A stretch of 32,843 nt of DNA from Oscillospiraceae bacterium (GTDB lineage Bacteria > Bacillota > Clostridia > Oscillospirales > Ruminococcaceae), in NCBI GenBank assembly GCA_017462785.1, contig JAFTQJ010000061.1, positions 1-32,843 of the forward strand. The letters run 5' to 3'. This document shows, piece after piece, positions 1 to 7,843 of this stretch. Position 1 is the first letter of the stretch. Each line of letters begins with the position of its first letter. Under the pieces are notes generated by a model. The model was not told the DNA's origin, ran no database searches, and saw nothing but the letters and a program-made list of their open reading frames with translations. A program made the position numbers and the translations under genes.

Positions 1-206
1 GCAATTACTGTTTCACACTCTGTTATAGTCTTTTTGCTGACTTTACTCTTATTATTCTTCTCCTCAGCTCTCTTTCAAGCTCTGAGAAAAGGAATCTTAG
101 GGTTCCAGTTTATTTTTGTTAGCATTGTTCAGTTTTCAAGATGCAAGAGATTTTTCATTCTCTTTTGAAGTTCAACAGTTGTTTTCTTTACCGCTGCAAC
201 TCCTTT
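1..206 (-). other. Leader of an rRNA operon (inferred), transcribed off the left edge
   Basis: No gene is seen here. Read on the minus strand, the stretch downstream of two consensus promoters contains TCTTGAAAACTGAACAA near 130-146, a motif very common in Firmicute rRNA leaders and spacers (boxA-like antitermination region). No coding frame with a ribosome-binding site is present on either strand. The 16S gene would lie beyond base 1, so the rRNA assignment is an inference from the leader motif and the promoter strength. Confidence 0.6.
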
Positions 207-235
207 ATTATACCACATTTTTTGAAGTTTGTCAA
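207..235 (-). promoter_or_regulatory. Promoter P2 (proximal) of the putative rRNA operon
   Basis: On the minus strand there is a perfect -35 TTGACA (230-235), a 17-bp spacer and a perfect -10 TATAAT (207-212) preceded by TGTGG (extended -10). A/T-tracts lie just upstream (236-265) and resemble an UP element. Confidence 0.85.
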
Positions 236-440
236 GAGGTTTTTCAAAACTTTTTTCAAAGTTTTTGCTTTGCTTCATCGTGCTAAACCGTCCGCAGTGT
301 TCGATTCTCTATCGCTTTTGTCTGCTCCGATCTTCGTTCGCTTCCGCTTCCCTTTGCCCTCTTTACTATTCTTCTTTCAATCTGCGGTTTTTCGCCATGC
401 TTCGAGGTTTTTTGTTTCTCTCTCGCCTGACGACTATATT

Positions 441-469
441 ATTATAGCACACTTTCGGCGGTTTGTCAA
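441..469 (-). promoter_or_regulatory. Promoter P1 (distal) of the putative rRNA operon
   Basis: On the minus strand a perfect TTGACA (464-469), 17-bp spacer and TATAAT (441-446). It lies 234 bp upstream of the second consensus promoter in the same orientation, the tandem arrangement typical of rRNA operons. The stretch between the two holds no supportable gene. Confidence 0.8.
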
Positions 470-538
470 CACCTTTTAGCGTAGAAGGATATAGAAAAAA
501 CGAGTTCCTTTTTGTTCATTTTGCCATGCAGCTCATTC

Positions 539-808
539 CTACAATTTCTCCAGCAGCATACCGAGCGACAGCATCAGAAAAATCACCAGAAGTGCTGCAA
601 GCCGCATAAGGGTTGGCAGGTTCTTTTCTTGAAAAAGCATCCCGAGAAACTCCTTCGCTCCGTTCTCCGGTTCCTCTTCCTTTCGATTGCCGGAATACGC
701 CGTCAGGATCGGTACCGTTTCCCATCTGGTAACACACGCACCGCAGTATCCGCATTCGTCCTCATCACCCTTTCGCTCCTCACCGCAGGACGGACAATAT
801 TCTGCCAT
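539..808 (-). CDS. Small zinc-ribbon membrane protein, function unknown
   Basis: An 89-residue protein starting at ATG 808, with GGAGGTG seven bases upstream. The N-terminus has Cys5-x2-Cys8 and Cys19-x2-Cys22-x2-Cys25, a zinc-ribbon arrangement. A charged, Glu-rich middle is followed by one hydrophobic segment at about residues 66-86, so it is probably a tail-anchored membrane protein with a cytoplasmic metal-binding head. Such small zinc-ribbon membrane proteins are widespread in Firmicutes and mostly uncharacterised. It follows the tRNA terminator directly and precedes the distal rRNA-type promoter. No function is proposed. Confidence 0.7.
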   Translation of the reverse strand: MAEYCPSCGEERKGDEDECGYCGACVTRWETVPILTAYSGNRKEEEPENGAKEFLGMLFQEKNLPTLMRLAALLVIFLMLSLGMLLEKL

Positions 809-820
809 TCGTTCACCTCC

Positions 821-860
821 GTATAAAAAGAAAACACCCGAAGCAGAACTTCGGGTGTTT
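821..860 (-). terminator. Rho-independent terminator of the tRNA operon
   Basis: A 12-bp perfect stem (832-843 with 849-860) and 5-nt loop, followed on the minus strand by a T-rich run (821-831). It sits just after tRNA-Gly. Confidence 0.9.
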
Positions 861-892
861 CATGCATACCGAGAATATTTCCCCGATACGAT

Positions 893-968
893 TGGAGCGG
901 ATTACGAGGCTCGAACTCGCTACCTCCACCTTGGCAAGGTGGCGCTCTACCAGATGAGCTAAATCCGC
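893..968 (-). tRNA. tRNA-Gly (GCC)
   Basis: 76 nt on the minus strand. The acceptor stem GCGGATT pairs with AATCCGC, the anticodon loop TTGCCAA gives GCC (Gly), the T-loop is TTCGAGC and the 3' CCA is encoded. It is the last gene of the four-tRNA operon. Confidence 0.96.
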
Positions 969-975
969 ATTGAAT

Positions 976-1051
976 TGGTGCTTCCGGGCGGAATCGAACC
1001 GTCGACACATGGATTTTCAGTCCATTGCTCTACCGACTGAGCTACAGAAGC
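976..1051 (-). tRNA. tRNA-Phe (GAA)
   Basis: 76 nt on the minus strand. Acceptor GCTTCTG pairs with CGGAAGC (one G-U), the anticodon loop CTGAAAA gives GAA (Phe), and CCA is encoded. The T-stem GACGG/CCGCC contains one A-C mismatch at its second pair, which is unusual but does not disturb the rest of the cloverleaf. Confidence 0.94.
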
Positions 1052-1057
1052 ATCAAT

Positions 1058-1134
1058 TGGCGACCTGGATGGGACTCGAACCCACGACCTCCGCCGTGAC
1101 AGGGCGGCGTTCTAACCAACTGAACTACCAGGCC
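1058..1134 (-). tRNA. tRNA-Asp (GTC)
   Basis: 77 nt on the minus strand. Acceptor GGCCTGG pairs with CCAGGTC, the anticodon loop CTGTCAC gives GTC (Asp), the T-loop is TTCGAGT and CCA is encoded. Confidence 0.96.
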
Positions 1135-1141
1135 AGATTTA

Positions 1142-1217
1142 TGGTGGGAGCTACAGGGCTCGAACCTGTGACCCTCTGCTTGTAAGGCAGATGCTCTCCC
1201 AGCTGAGCTCAGCTCCC
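1142..1217 (-). tRNA. tRNA-Val (TAC)
   Basis: 76 nt on the minus strand. Acceptor GGGAGCT pairs with AGCTCCC, the anticodon loop CTTACAA gives TAC (Val), the T-loop is TTCGAGC and CCA is encoded. It is the first tRNA after the operon promoter. Confidence 0.96.
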
Positions 1218-1271
1218 ACCGAGGCCATGTCTTTCAGGAGTGTATTGTGTTGTCCTCCCTGCGACTATTAT

Positions 1272-1300
1272 AGTATACCACACCTTTAGGGAAAAGTCAA
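1272..1300 (-). promoter_or_regulatory. Promoter of the Val-Asp-Phe-Gly tRNA operon
   Basis: On the minus strand TTGACT (1295-1300), 17-bp spacer and TATACT (1272-1277). It points into the tRNA cluster about 55 bp downstream. Confidence 0.8.
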
Positions 1301-1438
1301 CACCTTTTTTCAAATTTTTTTGAGTTTGTGAAATCCATGTGTGAAACCGTTTTTTCAACGTTGAAAATTGTTTGATATAAGCAGAAAGTGGGGGATTTTG
1401 GGGAGGAATACCCCTGCATCCCCTTTTTTAAGGGGATT

Positions 1439-1600
1439 CAGCTTGTCAAAAAAGTCTTTTTTGGGGGGAGAACCCCAAAGATTGCCCCCACCCCAACCCC
1501 CCCCCCAGAGGGGGAGGGGCTATATTGCGAGGGTACTGCGTACCCTCAACCCGCCAAAGGACTTCGTCCTTTGAACCTGTTGAAGTTTTTCGACAGACTG
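1439..1600. repeat. 162-bp hairpin-rich repeat with imperfect inverted ends, copy A
   Basis: The left end reads CAGCTTGTCAAAAAAG. The right end, reverse complemented, reads CAGTCTGTCGAAAAAC, giving imperfect terminal inverted repeats of about 16 bp. Inside are several snap-back palindromes: GGGG...CCCC, a C-run against a G-run near 1490-1520, GAGGGTACTGCGTACCCTC, and AAAGGACTTCGTCCTTT. No open frame is supportable. Near-identical copies lie at 6123-6284 and 11750-11910. It resembles a non-autonomous MITE- or REP-type element. The rest of 1301-1628 holds a further short GC-rich hairpin (1388-1438) and no gene. Confidence 0.75.
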
Positions 1601-1628
1601 CGGAGGGTGCTGTGCATCCTCCGCTTTG

Positions 1629-3668
1629 TCAATTCAGTCCGTTCTCTCCGTTTCTTGCAAACAGCCGCACGATGTCCATGTACAGGGCGTGGTGCTCTTC
1701 GTGGGTCAGGAGGGGATCCTGTTCCAGAATTCTGTCAGCTGCATGCTGCACATCATGCAGCATGGTACCGTCCGTCAGACTGGCAAGCTTCAGCGGCGGC
1801 AGTCCATGCTGCATACTGCCGAAGAAATCACCCGGTCCTCTCAATTGCAGGTCGGCTTCTGCGACCTGAAAACCATCCGTTGTACTGCTCAGGAGCCGCA
1901 GCCGCTGTTTATTCTCCTCATTTGCATGCTCCGTGATCAGGATACAATGGCTCTGATGGCTGCCACGCCCCACACGGCCACGCAGCTGATGCAGCTGGGA
2001 CAAACCGAAGCGTTCCGCATCCTCGATCATCATGATAGTGGCGTTCGGGACATCGACACCGACCTCGACCACAGTGGTACAGATCAGCACGTCGATCTCA
2101 TGTGCACGGAACTGCTCCATGGTTTCGTCCTTCTCCTGTGCACTCATCTGACCATGCAGTATGCCGGTACGCCATTCCCTGAGCATGCCCTCACGCATCT
2201 GCTCGGCGTAGACGGTGACAGCCCGCAGGTCGGTTTCGCCCTCCTCGATCGCCGGACAGACAATGTACGCCTGCCGCCCCTGTTTCAGCTCCCCGATCAG
2301 GAAGCCCACCGCCCGTTCACGGAGCTTTCCGGTCACGGCATAGGTTTTCACAGGTTTTCTGCCGCTGGGGAGGGAGTCGAGGACGGATACATCCAGATCT
2401 CCATAGACCATGAGGGCGAGAGTGCGGGGGATGGGTGTGGCGGACATGACGAGTTTATGCGGAACACCGCCCTTTTCTGCGAGGGCGGTACGCTGTGCCA
2501 CACCGAAGCGGTGCTGTTCGTCGGTGATGACAAGCCCCAGTTTCTGATAGGTCACAGCTTTCTGCATTACGGCATGGGTGCCGACGATCACCTGTGCGGT
2601 GCCGTCTGCGATCCTTTCATGGCATTCACGCTTCTGCTTCTGCGTGAGGGAACCGGTCAGCAGGCAGACCTCCACACCGAGGGGGGCGAGAAAGCCGCTG
2701 AGCGTCTGGAAATGCTGACCGGCGAGGATCTCAGTCGGAGCCATGAGTGCACACTGGCAGCCGTTCTGCACGCAGAAATAGCAGGCGGCGGCAGCCACGG
2801 CGGTTTTGCCGCTGCCAACATCGCCTTGCAGCAGGCGGTTCATGGGACTTTCGCCGGACAGGTCGGAGCAGATCTCCTCCACGGCACGTTTCTGTGCATC
2901 CGTGAGGGTGAACGGCAGACTCTGATAATAGGGTGTGAGATCGGTCGCAGGATCCATGGGGTACTGGCTTTCCTTACTGCCACGCTTTTTCAGGAGCCGC
3001 AGACCGATTTGCAGACGCAGCATTTCCTCAAAGGCAAGGCGGCGGCGTGCCCGTTCGGTTTCCTCCAGATCCTCCGGCAGATGCACCGCACGGAGGGCAT
3101 CGGCAAGGGGCATGAGCGAGAATTCCTCCAGAATGGAGGGCGGCAGCGTTTCAAAGGGTGTTTCCTCCAGAATCGACAGGCATTCACGGATATTCGTCCG
3201 CACCATTGCACTTGTCAGACCGGTGATCTGGGGATAGACCGCCTCAATGGGGTGATCCTCCTCCCTGTGCACCTGCGGTGCGTGGATCTGGCGGTCGAGC
3301 AGTGTACCGCCGATCTTGCCGGACATGGTATAGGTCCTGCCGACCTCCAGAGCCTGATAGGCGTACACATTATTGAAAATGAGGATCTCCAGCCCCGTTC
3401 CGTCCTCATCGGAGGCAGTCAGCCGGTAGAGCTGTGTGCCGTTTCGGGAAAATACGGGGCGTTGCTTGCCCGTGATGGTCACACGGACAACGGCGGACGC
3501 ATCGAGGGGAATTTCAAACACGGGGGTCGGATTGCGGTAATCCCGATAGGTACGGGGGAAATAATAGAGCAGGTCATAGGGGGTCGTGATGCCGAGCTTC
3601 TGGTAAAGCTCAAACCGCTTTTTGCCCACGCCTTTCAATTTGCTGATGGACAGGAATAATCTGGTCAT
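1629..3668 (-). CDS. recG: ATP-dependent DNA helicase RecG
   Basis: 679 residues, the usual RecG length. RecG remodels stalled replication forks and branch-migrates Holliday junctions. The N-terminal part (to about residue 240) is the wedge/OB region. The helicase core has Walker A GDVGSGKT (282-289), the DEQH box (383-386), motif III SATPIPRT (409-416) and QLRGRVGRG in the second RecA lobe. I chose the ATG at 3668, which has AGGTGATC just upstream; a frame open 48 bp further lacks a ribosome-binding site and runs through a hairpin. It is the third gene after the Gls24-like gene and fakA, matching the Bacillus yloU-yloV-recG neighbourhood. Confidence 0.96.
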   Translation of the reverse strand: MTRLFLSISKLKGVGKKRFELYQKLGITTPYDLLYYFPRTYRDYRNPTPVFEIPLDASAVVRVTITGKQRPVFSRNGTQLYRLTASDEDGTGLEILIFNNVYAYQALEVGRTYTMSGKIGGTLLDRQIHAPQVHREEDHPIEAVYPQITGLTSAMVRTNIRECLSILEETPFETLPPSILEEFSLMPLADALRAVHLPEDLEETERARRRLAFEEMLRLQIGLRLLKKRGSKESQYPMDPATDLTPYYQSLPFTLTDAQKRAVEEICSDLSGESPMNRLLQGDVGSGKTAVAAAACYFCVQNGCQCALMAPTEILAGQHFQTLSGFLAPLGVEVCLLTGSLTQKQKRECHERIADGTAQVIVGTHAVMQKAVTYQKLGLVITDEQHRFGVAQRTALAEKGGVPHKLVMSATPIPRTLALMVYGDLDVSVLDSLPSGRKPVKTYAVTGKLRERAVGFLIGELKQGRQAYIVCPAIEEGETDLRAVTVYAEQMREGMLREWRTGILHGQMSAQEKDETMEQFRAHEIDVLICTTVVEVGVDVPNATIMMIEDAERFGLSQLHQLRGRVGRGSHQSHCILITEHANEENKQRLRLLSSTTDGFQVAEADLQLRGPGDFFGSMQHGLPPLKLASLTDGTMLHDVQHAADRILEQDPLLTHEEHHALYMDIVRLFARNGENGLN

Positions 3669-3689
3669 ATGATCACCTATAATAGAGGC

Positions 3690-3715
3690 TGCTGTGCGAA
3701 GTGCACAACAGCCCA
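3690..3715 (-). other. Hairpin just upstream of recG
   Basis: A near-perfect 11-bp stem (GGCTGTTGTGC / GCACAGCAGCC) around a 4-5 nt loop, about 22 bp before the recG start. No long T-run follows, so it is more likely an mRNA-stability or attenuation element between fakA and recG than a full terminator. Confidence 0.5.
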
Positions 3716-3831
3716 TTGGTTATTGATGTTTTCATCCGCTTATGCATCGCACAGCCGGTGAGCTTTCCTGCAAACGGAGATCCCCCTCACAGGTTCGCTG
3801 TCAGATGCATCTGCCGGCACAGGCTCCGTGC

Positions 3832-5481
3832 TTACTCTACGGAGATGATATAATAGTACACCGGCTGTCCGCCGTTCACCAGCATCACTTCGATTCTGTC
3901 GCCGAACTTATCCTGAAGCTTGGCAACGAGCTGTTCTGCGGTTTCTTCATCCACATCCTCACCGTGCATCACAGTGATGAATCCGGTTTCGTTGTTCACC
4001 ATCCGCTTTGTCAGGCGGTATGCGGCATGGTTCAGGTCCTTATCCGTGAACGAGAGCTTGCCATTATCCAGAGCCATGACCTCACCCTTCTTGATGGGTG
4101 TGCCGTCCAGCTCGGAATCACGGGCTGCAAATGTGATCTGACCTGTGGAAACCTTTTCAAATGCCTTGGTCATCGCAATGCGGTTGCCCTCGGCATCGAG
4201 TCCCTCGTCAAATGCCATCATCGCTGTCATACCCTGCGGAATGGTTCTGGTCTGGAGCACGAATACATTTCTGTCAGCAAGTGCAACAGCCTGCTCCGCT
4301 GCCATGATGATATTCTTATTATTCGGCAGTACAAAGACATTCTTTGCCGGAGTTGCATGGATCGCACGGAGGATGTCATCCGTGGAGGGGTTCATGGTCT
4401 GACCGCCTCTGACAACATTGTCCGCACCGAGATCACGGAACATGTTCTCGATGCCCTCACCTGCTGCAACTGCCACAAAGCCGAACGGCTTCTCCGGCTC
4501 TGCACGGACATAGGTTTCATCCTGTGCGGCATTCTGTGCCTCACGCACTCTGCCGGCATGCTGGATCCGCATATTTTCGATCTTGGGCTTGGGGTCGTTG
4601 ATGAAATAGCCGAATTCCAGAGCTTTCTGGAGTGCCAGACCGGGGGTGTCGGTATGCACATGCACCTTGATGATCTCGTCATCATCCACCACCACAACGC
4701 AGTCGCCAATGGTTTCGAGGTATGCACGGAGCTTGAACGGATCGGGGCAGTCCTTATGCTTTTCCACGATGAATTCCGTACAATATGTGAAATTGATCTC
4801 CTCTTCCAGATCCACTCTGCCGATGGCAGCAACGGGGGCTTCCGGCTTTGCAGGAGCTTCTGTTTCCGCCGGAGCTTCGCCGTGCATCACTGCAAGCATT
4901 GCCTCCCAGACGGTGAGCAGACCCTTACCGCCGGCATCGACAACGCCGGCTTTCTTGAGGATCGGGAGCATTTCGGGGGTCTGTTCGAGTGCCTCCGCCG
5001 CAGCACGGCAGGTTTCCTCCCAGACCGTCACCACATCGGCATTCTCACGGGCAGTGAGCTGTGCCTGCTGTGCACCGAGTCTTGCTACGGTGAGGATCGT
5101 GCCCTCGGTGGGCTTCATAACGGATTTGTAGGCTGCCTGCACACCGATCTCCAGTGCATTGGCAAGATCAGCCGACTGTGCAGTTTCCATCCCAGCCAGA
5201 CCCTTGGCAAAGCCACGGAACAGGAGGGAGAGAATGACACCGGAATTGCCTCTTGCACCTCTGAGCATGGCAGAAGCGGCACGGTCTGCGACCTCGGAAA
5301 CTGCCGCATCATCGGACATGACCATCAGCTCCCGTCTTGCAGCGGAAAGGGTCATGGACATATTGGTACCGGTATCACCATCGGGAACGGGGTACACGTT
5401 GAGTTCATCAATGGCTTTTCTGTTCTTTTCAAGTGTAACGGCTGCGGAACAGATCGCATCCTTCAAAAGCTTACCATTCAT
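3832..5481 (-). CDS. fakA: Fatty-acid kinase catalytic subunit FakA (DAK2/YloV family)
   Basis: 549 residues, close to Bacillus YloV. The family phosphorylates fatty acids held by FakB (DegV) proteins, making acyl-phosphate for phospholipid synthesis. The N-terminal DhaL-like (DAK2) domain has the Mg-ATP binding motif PDGDTGTN (33-40) followed by further conserved His/Asn-containing segments. The C-terminal half is the YloV-type DegV-like domain. The start at ATG 5481 has AAGGAG about ten bases upstream. It lies 17 bp after the Gls24-like gene and is probably cotranscribed with it and recG. No fakB gene is in this window. Confidence 0.93.
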   Translation of the reverse strand: MNGKLLKDAICSAAVTLEKNRKAIDELNVYPVPDGDTGTNMSMTLSAARRELMVMSDDAAVSEVADRAASAMLRGARGNSGVILSLLFRGFAKGLAGMETAQSADLANALEIGVQAAYKSVMKPTEGTILTVARLGAQQAQLTARENADVVTVWEETCRAAAEALEQTPEMLPILKKAGVVDAGGKGLLTVWEAMLAVMHGEAPAETEAPAKPEAPVAAIGRVDLEEEINFTYCTEFIVEKHKDCPDPFKLRAYLETIGDCVVVVDDDEIIKVHVHTDTPGLALQKALEFGYFINDPKPKIENMRIQHAGRVREAQNAAQDETYVRAEPEKPFGFVAVAAGEGIENMFRDLGADNVVRGGQTMNPSTDDILRAIHATPAKNVFVLPNNKNIIMAAEQAVALADRNVFVLQTRTIPQGMTAMMAFDEGLDAEGNRIAMTKAFEKVSTGQITFAARDSELDGTPIKKGEVMALDNGKLSFTDKDLNHAAYRLTKRMVNNETGFITVMHGEDVDEETAEQLVAKLQDKFGDRIEVMLVNGGQPVYYYIISVE

Positions 5482-5498
5482 CTGTAGCTGTCTCCTTC

Positions 5499-5834
5499 TT
5501 ACGGCTCTACGACCTCGTCAACATAAACTCTGACGAGGGCAACGGGAATACGCACGGCATCTTCAATGACAAATTCGATCTTATGCATCAGGCTCTGCAC
5601 TACGGCAGGGATATTCACGCCGTACATTACCTTGACATGGACGGAAACAATGAGTTTCTGATCCTTGGTCGTGATCTCGACCGGACCTCTGCGATGTTCA
5701 AAAAGCAGGTCGGTCAGTCTGGTTTCGGCAAGACCTGCAACGCCGAAGCACTGCGTAACGGTCTGTTCCGTCAGTTCACGCAAATAGGTATCGGAAATGG
5801 TGATCTTTCCGATATGGTTTTCCATATACAACAT
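5499..5834 (-). CDS. Asp23/Gls24 family envelope-stress protein (YloU-like)
   Basis: 111 residues from ATG 5834, chosen because AGAGAGG lies nine bases upstream; in-frame starts at 5855 (GTG), 5843 and 5825 are possible. The small alpha/beta fold with the family core (ITISDTYLRELTEQ, then VKVMYGVNIPAVVQSL) matches Asp23/Gls24 proteins, which are small cytoplasmic, often membrane-associated proteins linked to envelope stress. YloU precedes YloV (FakA) in many Firmicutes, as here. Confidence 0.88.
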   Translation of the reverse strand: MLYMENHIGKITISDTYLRELTEQTVTQCFGVAGLAETRLTDLLFEHRRGPVEITTKDQKLIVSVHVKVMYGVNIPAVVQSLMHKIEFVIEDAVRIPVALVRVYVDEVVEP

Positions 5835-5893
5835 ATCTGCCATCCTCTCTGTCACACACGGAGCATCCGTGCGATTGATCTATACTCCATACT

Positions 5894-5922
5894 ATTATAC
5901 CACATCTTTTTTCAGAATACAA
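5894..5922 (-). promoter_or_regulatory. Promoter of the gls24-like/fakA/recG operon
   Basis: On the minus strand TTGTAT (5917-5922), 17-bp spacer and TATAAT (5894-5899) preceded by TGTGG (extended -10). Confidence 0.75.
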
Positions 5923-5952
5923 GCCCCATTTATTGGCGAAATGAAATCTTTT

Positions 5953-6001
5953 CAAAAAATGTTCCTCCCCGTGAAAACAATTACGGGGAGGAATGTTTTT
6001 T
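5953..6001. terminator. Bidirectional terminator hairpin
   Basis: Stem TTCCTCCCCGT (5962-5972) with ACGGGGAGGAA (5983-5993), 11 bp, with a T-run on the plus strand (5995-6001) and another on the minus strand (5953-5959). It insulates the gls24-like promoter from minus-strand readthrough. The only upstream minus-strand frame is a 28-codon hydrophobic ORF (6031-6117). Confidence 0.8.
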
Positions 6002-6030
6002 ATGTGAAAGATGCAATATAATCTATGAAA

Positions 6031-6117
6031 CTATATGTTCCGCCAGAGCCTGCATACGCCGCATAGCCAGAGGATTGTAATGCCAATCAGTGCAGCTGCC
6101 AGTTTTGGATATATCAT
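6031..6117 (-). CDS. Possible 28-residue hydrophobic peptide
   Basis: The frame starts at ATG 6117 and ends in TAG at 6031-6033. It encodes one strongly hydrophobic stretch (LAAALIGITILWLCG) with a basic C-terminus (CRLWRNI), and ends about 38 bp before a strong terminator. No ribosome-binding site is visible, because the upstream sequence is the end of repeat copy B. It could be a small membrane peptide, or the remains of a gene cut by the repeat. Speculative. Confidence 0.25.
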   Translation of the reverse strand: MIYPKLAAALIGITILWLCGVCRLWRNI

Positions 6118-6122
6118 AACCA

Positions 6123-6284
6123 CAGCTTGTCAAAAAAGTCTTTTTTGGGGGTTAGAACCCCAAAGATTGCCCCCACCCCAACCCCTCCCCCAGAGGGGAG
6201 GGGCTATATTGCGAGGGTACTGCGTACCCTCAACCCGCCAAAGGACTTTGTCCTTTGAACCTAACAAGGTTTTTCGACAGACTG
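6123..6284. repeat. 162-bp hairpin-rich repeat with imperfect inverted ends, copy B
   Basis: Same length and orientation as copy A (1439-1600), with only scattered differences. The ends are CAGCTTGTCAAAAAAG and, reverse complemented, CAGTCTGTCGAAAAAC. The same internal palindromes are present (GAGGGTACTGCGTACCCTC, AAAGGACTTTGTCCTTT). The remainder of 6002-6362 holds no clear gene. Confidence 0.8.
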
Positions 6285-6362
6285 AACCATTCCTCCCGTT
6301 TTCATATATTCACTTATATAACATCCAAACACAGAAAATATTGGATAAAAACTAAAATTGAA

Positions 6363-6391
6363 CAAAAAGGACGGTACACGATGCACCGTCC
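6363..6391 (-). terminator. Terminator of the hrcA-grpE-dnaK-dnaJ operon
   Basis: Stem GGACGGT...ACCGTCC with GTGCATCGTGT between (6369-6391), followed on the minus strand by TTTTTG. It lies 12 bp after the dnaJ stop codon. Confidence 0.9.
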
Positions 6392-6403
6392 ATCTTCATT
6401 CAT

Positions 6404-7561
6404 TTAAGAAAAAATATCCTTCAGCTTATCAAAGAAGCCCTTTCGCTTTGCGTAGTTCTTCTCATTCAGGGAGCTTTCAAACTCTTTGAGCAGTTCTTTC
6501 TGCTTCTTGGAGAGGTTCTTGGGCACTTCAATATACAGCTTGACATACTGGTCGCCCCTTGCATCACGCTGGAGGTGCTTGATGCCCTTGCCCTTGAGTC
6601 GGGTGCGGGTGCCGTTCTGTGTGCCCTCAGCAATATTGAATTTCACATTGCCGTCAATGGTCGGCACGGTGATCTCATCGCCCATGACTGCCTGTGCATA
6701 GGTGATCGGGATCTCACAGTGCACATCATAACCCTCACGGCTGAAGATCGGGTGCGGACGCACGGAAACACTGACATTCAGATTGCCGGCAGGACCGCCG
6801 TTGATGCCGCAGTCACCCTCACCGGATACACGCAGTGTCTGACCATCGTCGATACCTGCCGGAACGGTCAGGTTCACCTTTTTCTGGACACGCACTCTGC
6901 CTGCACCACGGCACTTCTGACAGGGATTCTTGATGATGGTACCCTTACCGCTGCAATGCGGACAGGGCTTTGACTGGGAAACGACACCGATCATGGTCTG
7001 CTGTGTTACCTTGATGGTACCTCTGCCGTGACAGTCCGGACATACCTCAGTCGCTGCATTATCCTCGGAACCGGAGCCGCCGCATGCTGCACATTTTTCC
7101 ATATGTCCGATGCTGATCTCCTGTGTCTTGCCGGTGCATGCCTCCATGAAGCTGATGTTGATGCCGGTGTTGATGTCCTTGCCCCGTCTGGGTGCATTGG
7201 CAGAATTTGCACGGGCTGTGGAGCCGCCGCCGAAGATGCCGCCGAACAGATTCTCCAGAATATCGCTCATGTCACCATAGCCGCCGGGGAATCCGCCCAT
7301 GCCGCCCATACCGCCCATGCCGTCAGCACCGCCTACTGCGTCATGACCGAACTGGTCATATCTCTGACGCTTCTCGGGGTCGGACAGTACGGAATACGCT
7401 TCGTTGATGTCCTTCATCTTCTCTTCGCATTCCTCACGGTTCTCCGGATGCAGGTCGGGATGGTTCTCTCGTGCCGCCTTCTTGTACGCCTTCTTGATCT
7501 CATCCTCGCCGGCACCCTTCTGTATGCCTAAAATCTCATAATAATCACGCTTCTCAGCCAT
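6404..7561 (-). CDS. dnaJ: Chaperone DnaJ (Hsp40)
   Basis: 385 residues. It is the cochaperone that delivers unfolded clients to DnaK and stimulates its ATPase. Order of parts: J domain with HPD at 34-36, a Gly/Phe-rich linker (GGMGGMGGFPGGYGD), four zinc-binding CxxCxGxG repeats (CAACGGSG, CPDCHGRG, CPHCSGKG, CQKCRGAG), then the two beta-sandwich client-binding domains. The start at ATG 7561 has AAAGGTGG upstream; the open frame before it runs through hairpins and is not coding. It is the last gene of the heat-shock operon, 282 bp after dnaK. Confidence 0.97.
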   Translation of the reverse strand: MAEKRDYYEILGIQKGAGEDEIKKAYKKAARENHPDLHPENREECEEKMKDINEAYSVLSDPEKRQRYDQFGHDAVGGADGMGGMGGMGGFPGGYGDMSDILENLFGGIFGGGSTARANSANAPRRGKDINTGINISFMEACTGKTQEISIGHMEKCAACGGSGSEDNAATEVCPDCHGRGTIKVTQQTMIGVVSQSKPCPHCSGKGTIIKNPCQKCRGAGRVRVQKKVNLTVPAGIDDGQTLRVSGEGDCGINGGPAGNLNVSVSVRPHPIFSREGYDVHCEIPITYAQAVMGDEITVPTIDGNVKFNIAEGTQNGTRTRLKGKGIKHLQRDARGDQYVKLYIEVPKNLSKKQKELLKEFESSLNEKNYAKRKGFFDKLKDIFS

Positions 7562-7796
7562 AGTTATCCACCTTTCGACGATATTTCCGCCGGACAGCCG
7601 CAATTGATGTGGGGGATTCTGTCCCCCACGCCCCCTGCCAAAGGGATAACATCCCTTTGGAATCCCATGGCGTTTTCCCATTGCCCCCTACGGGAAAAGG
7701 GAAAACGTTAAGATTCAAAGAAAGCTTTCCTTTGTCAGAGAATGTCAGAGCAGTACCCCACAGCAATGGGGCAGCACGACGAAAATATTGTCCGAC
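7562..7796. repeat. Hairpin-packed dnaK-dnaJ intergenic region
   Basis: No gene. Consecutive palindromes fill the gap: GTGGGGG/CCCCCAC (7609-7629), CCAAAGGGAT/ATCCCTTTGG (7638-7660), CGTTTTCCC/GGGAAAACG (7671-7707), CAAAG...CTTTG (7716-7734) and CCCCA/TGGGG (7756-7771). The run looks like a REP-type insertion or mRNA-processing region. A shorter relative of the second hairpin (CCTTGGAATCCC) recurs near 16632-16643. Confidence 0.6.
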
Positions 7797-7832
7797 AGCT
7801 GTAGGGCAGATGTCATCTGCCCTGAAACAGCT
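7797..7832 (-). terminator. Large hairpin after dnaK (partial terminator or processing site)
   Basis: AGCTGT, an internal asymmetry, then AGGGCAGATG pairing with CATCTGCCCT and ACAGCT: about 16 bp of stem, 11 bp after the dnaK stop. There is no long T-run, so partial termination or RNA stabilisation of the dnaK message is more likely than full termination. Confidence 0.55.
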
Positions 7833-7843
7833 ATTATAGTTGC

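Noticed and set aside
141-479. 112-codon open frame in the T-rich left region
   Set aside because: It runs across both minus-strand consensus promoters and the rRNA-type leader, has no ribosome-binding site, and has a low-complexity Phe/Leu/Ser composition.
970-1185. Open frame across the tRNA cluster
   Set aside because: It lies within three tRNA genes. This is a familiar false protein call (tRNA-derived SNRRH and GLEPTT motifs).
1626-3659. 677-codon open frame antisense to recG
   Set aside because: It mirrors recG, has no ribosome-binding site or recognisable domain, and similar long antisense frames face fakA, dnaK, potD, the arabinanase and the ECF ATPase. This is a codon-usage effect.
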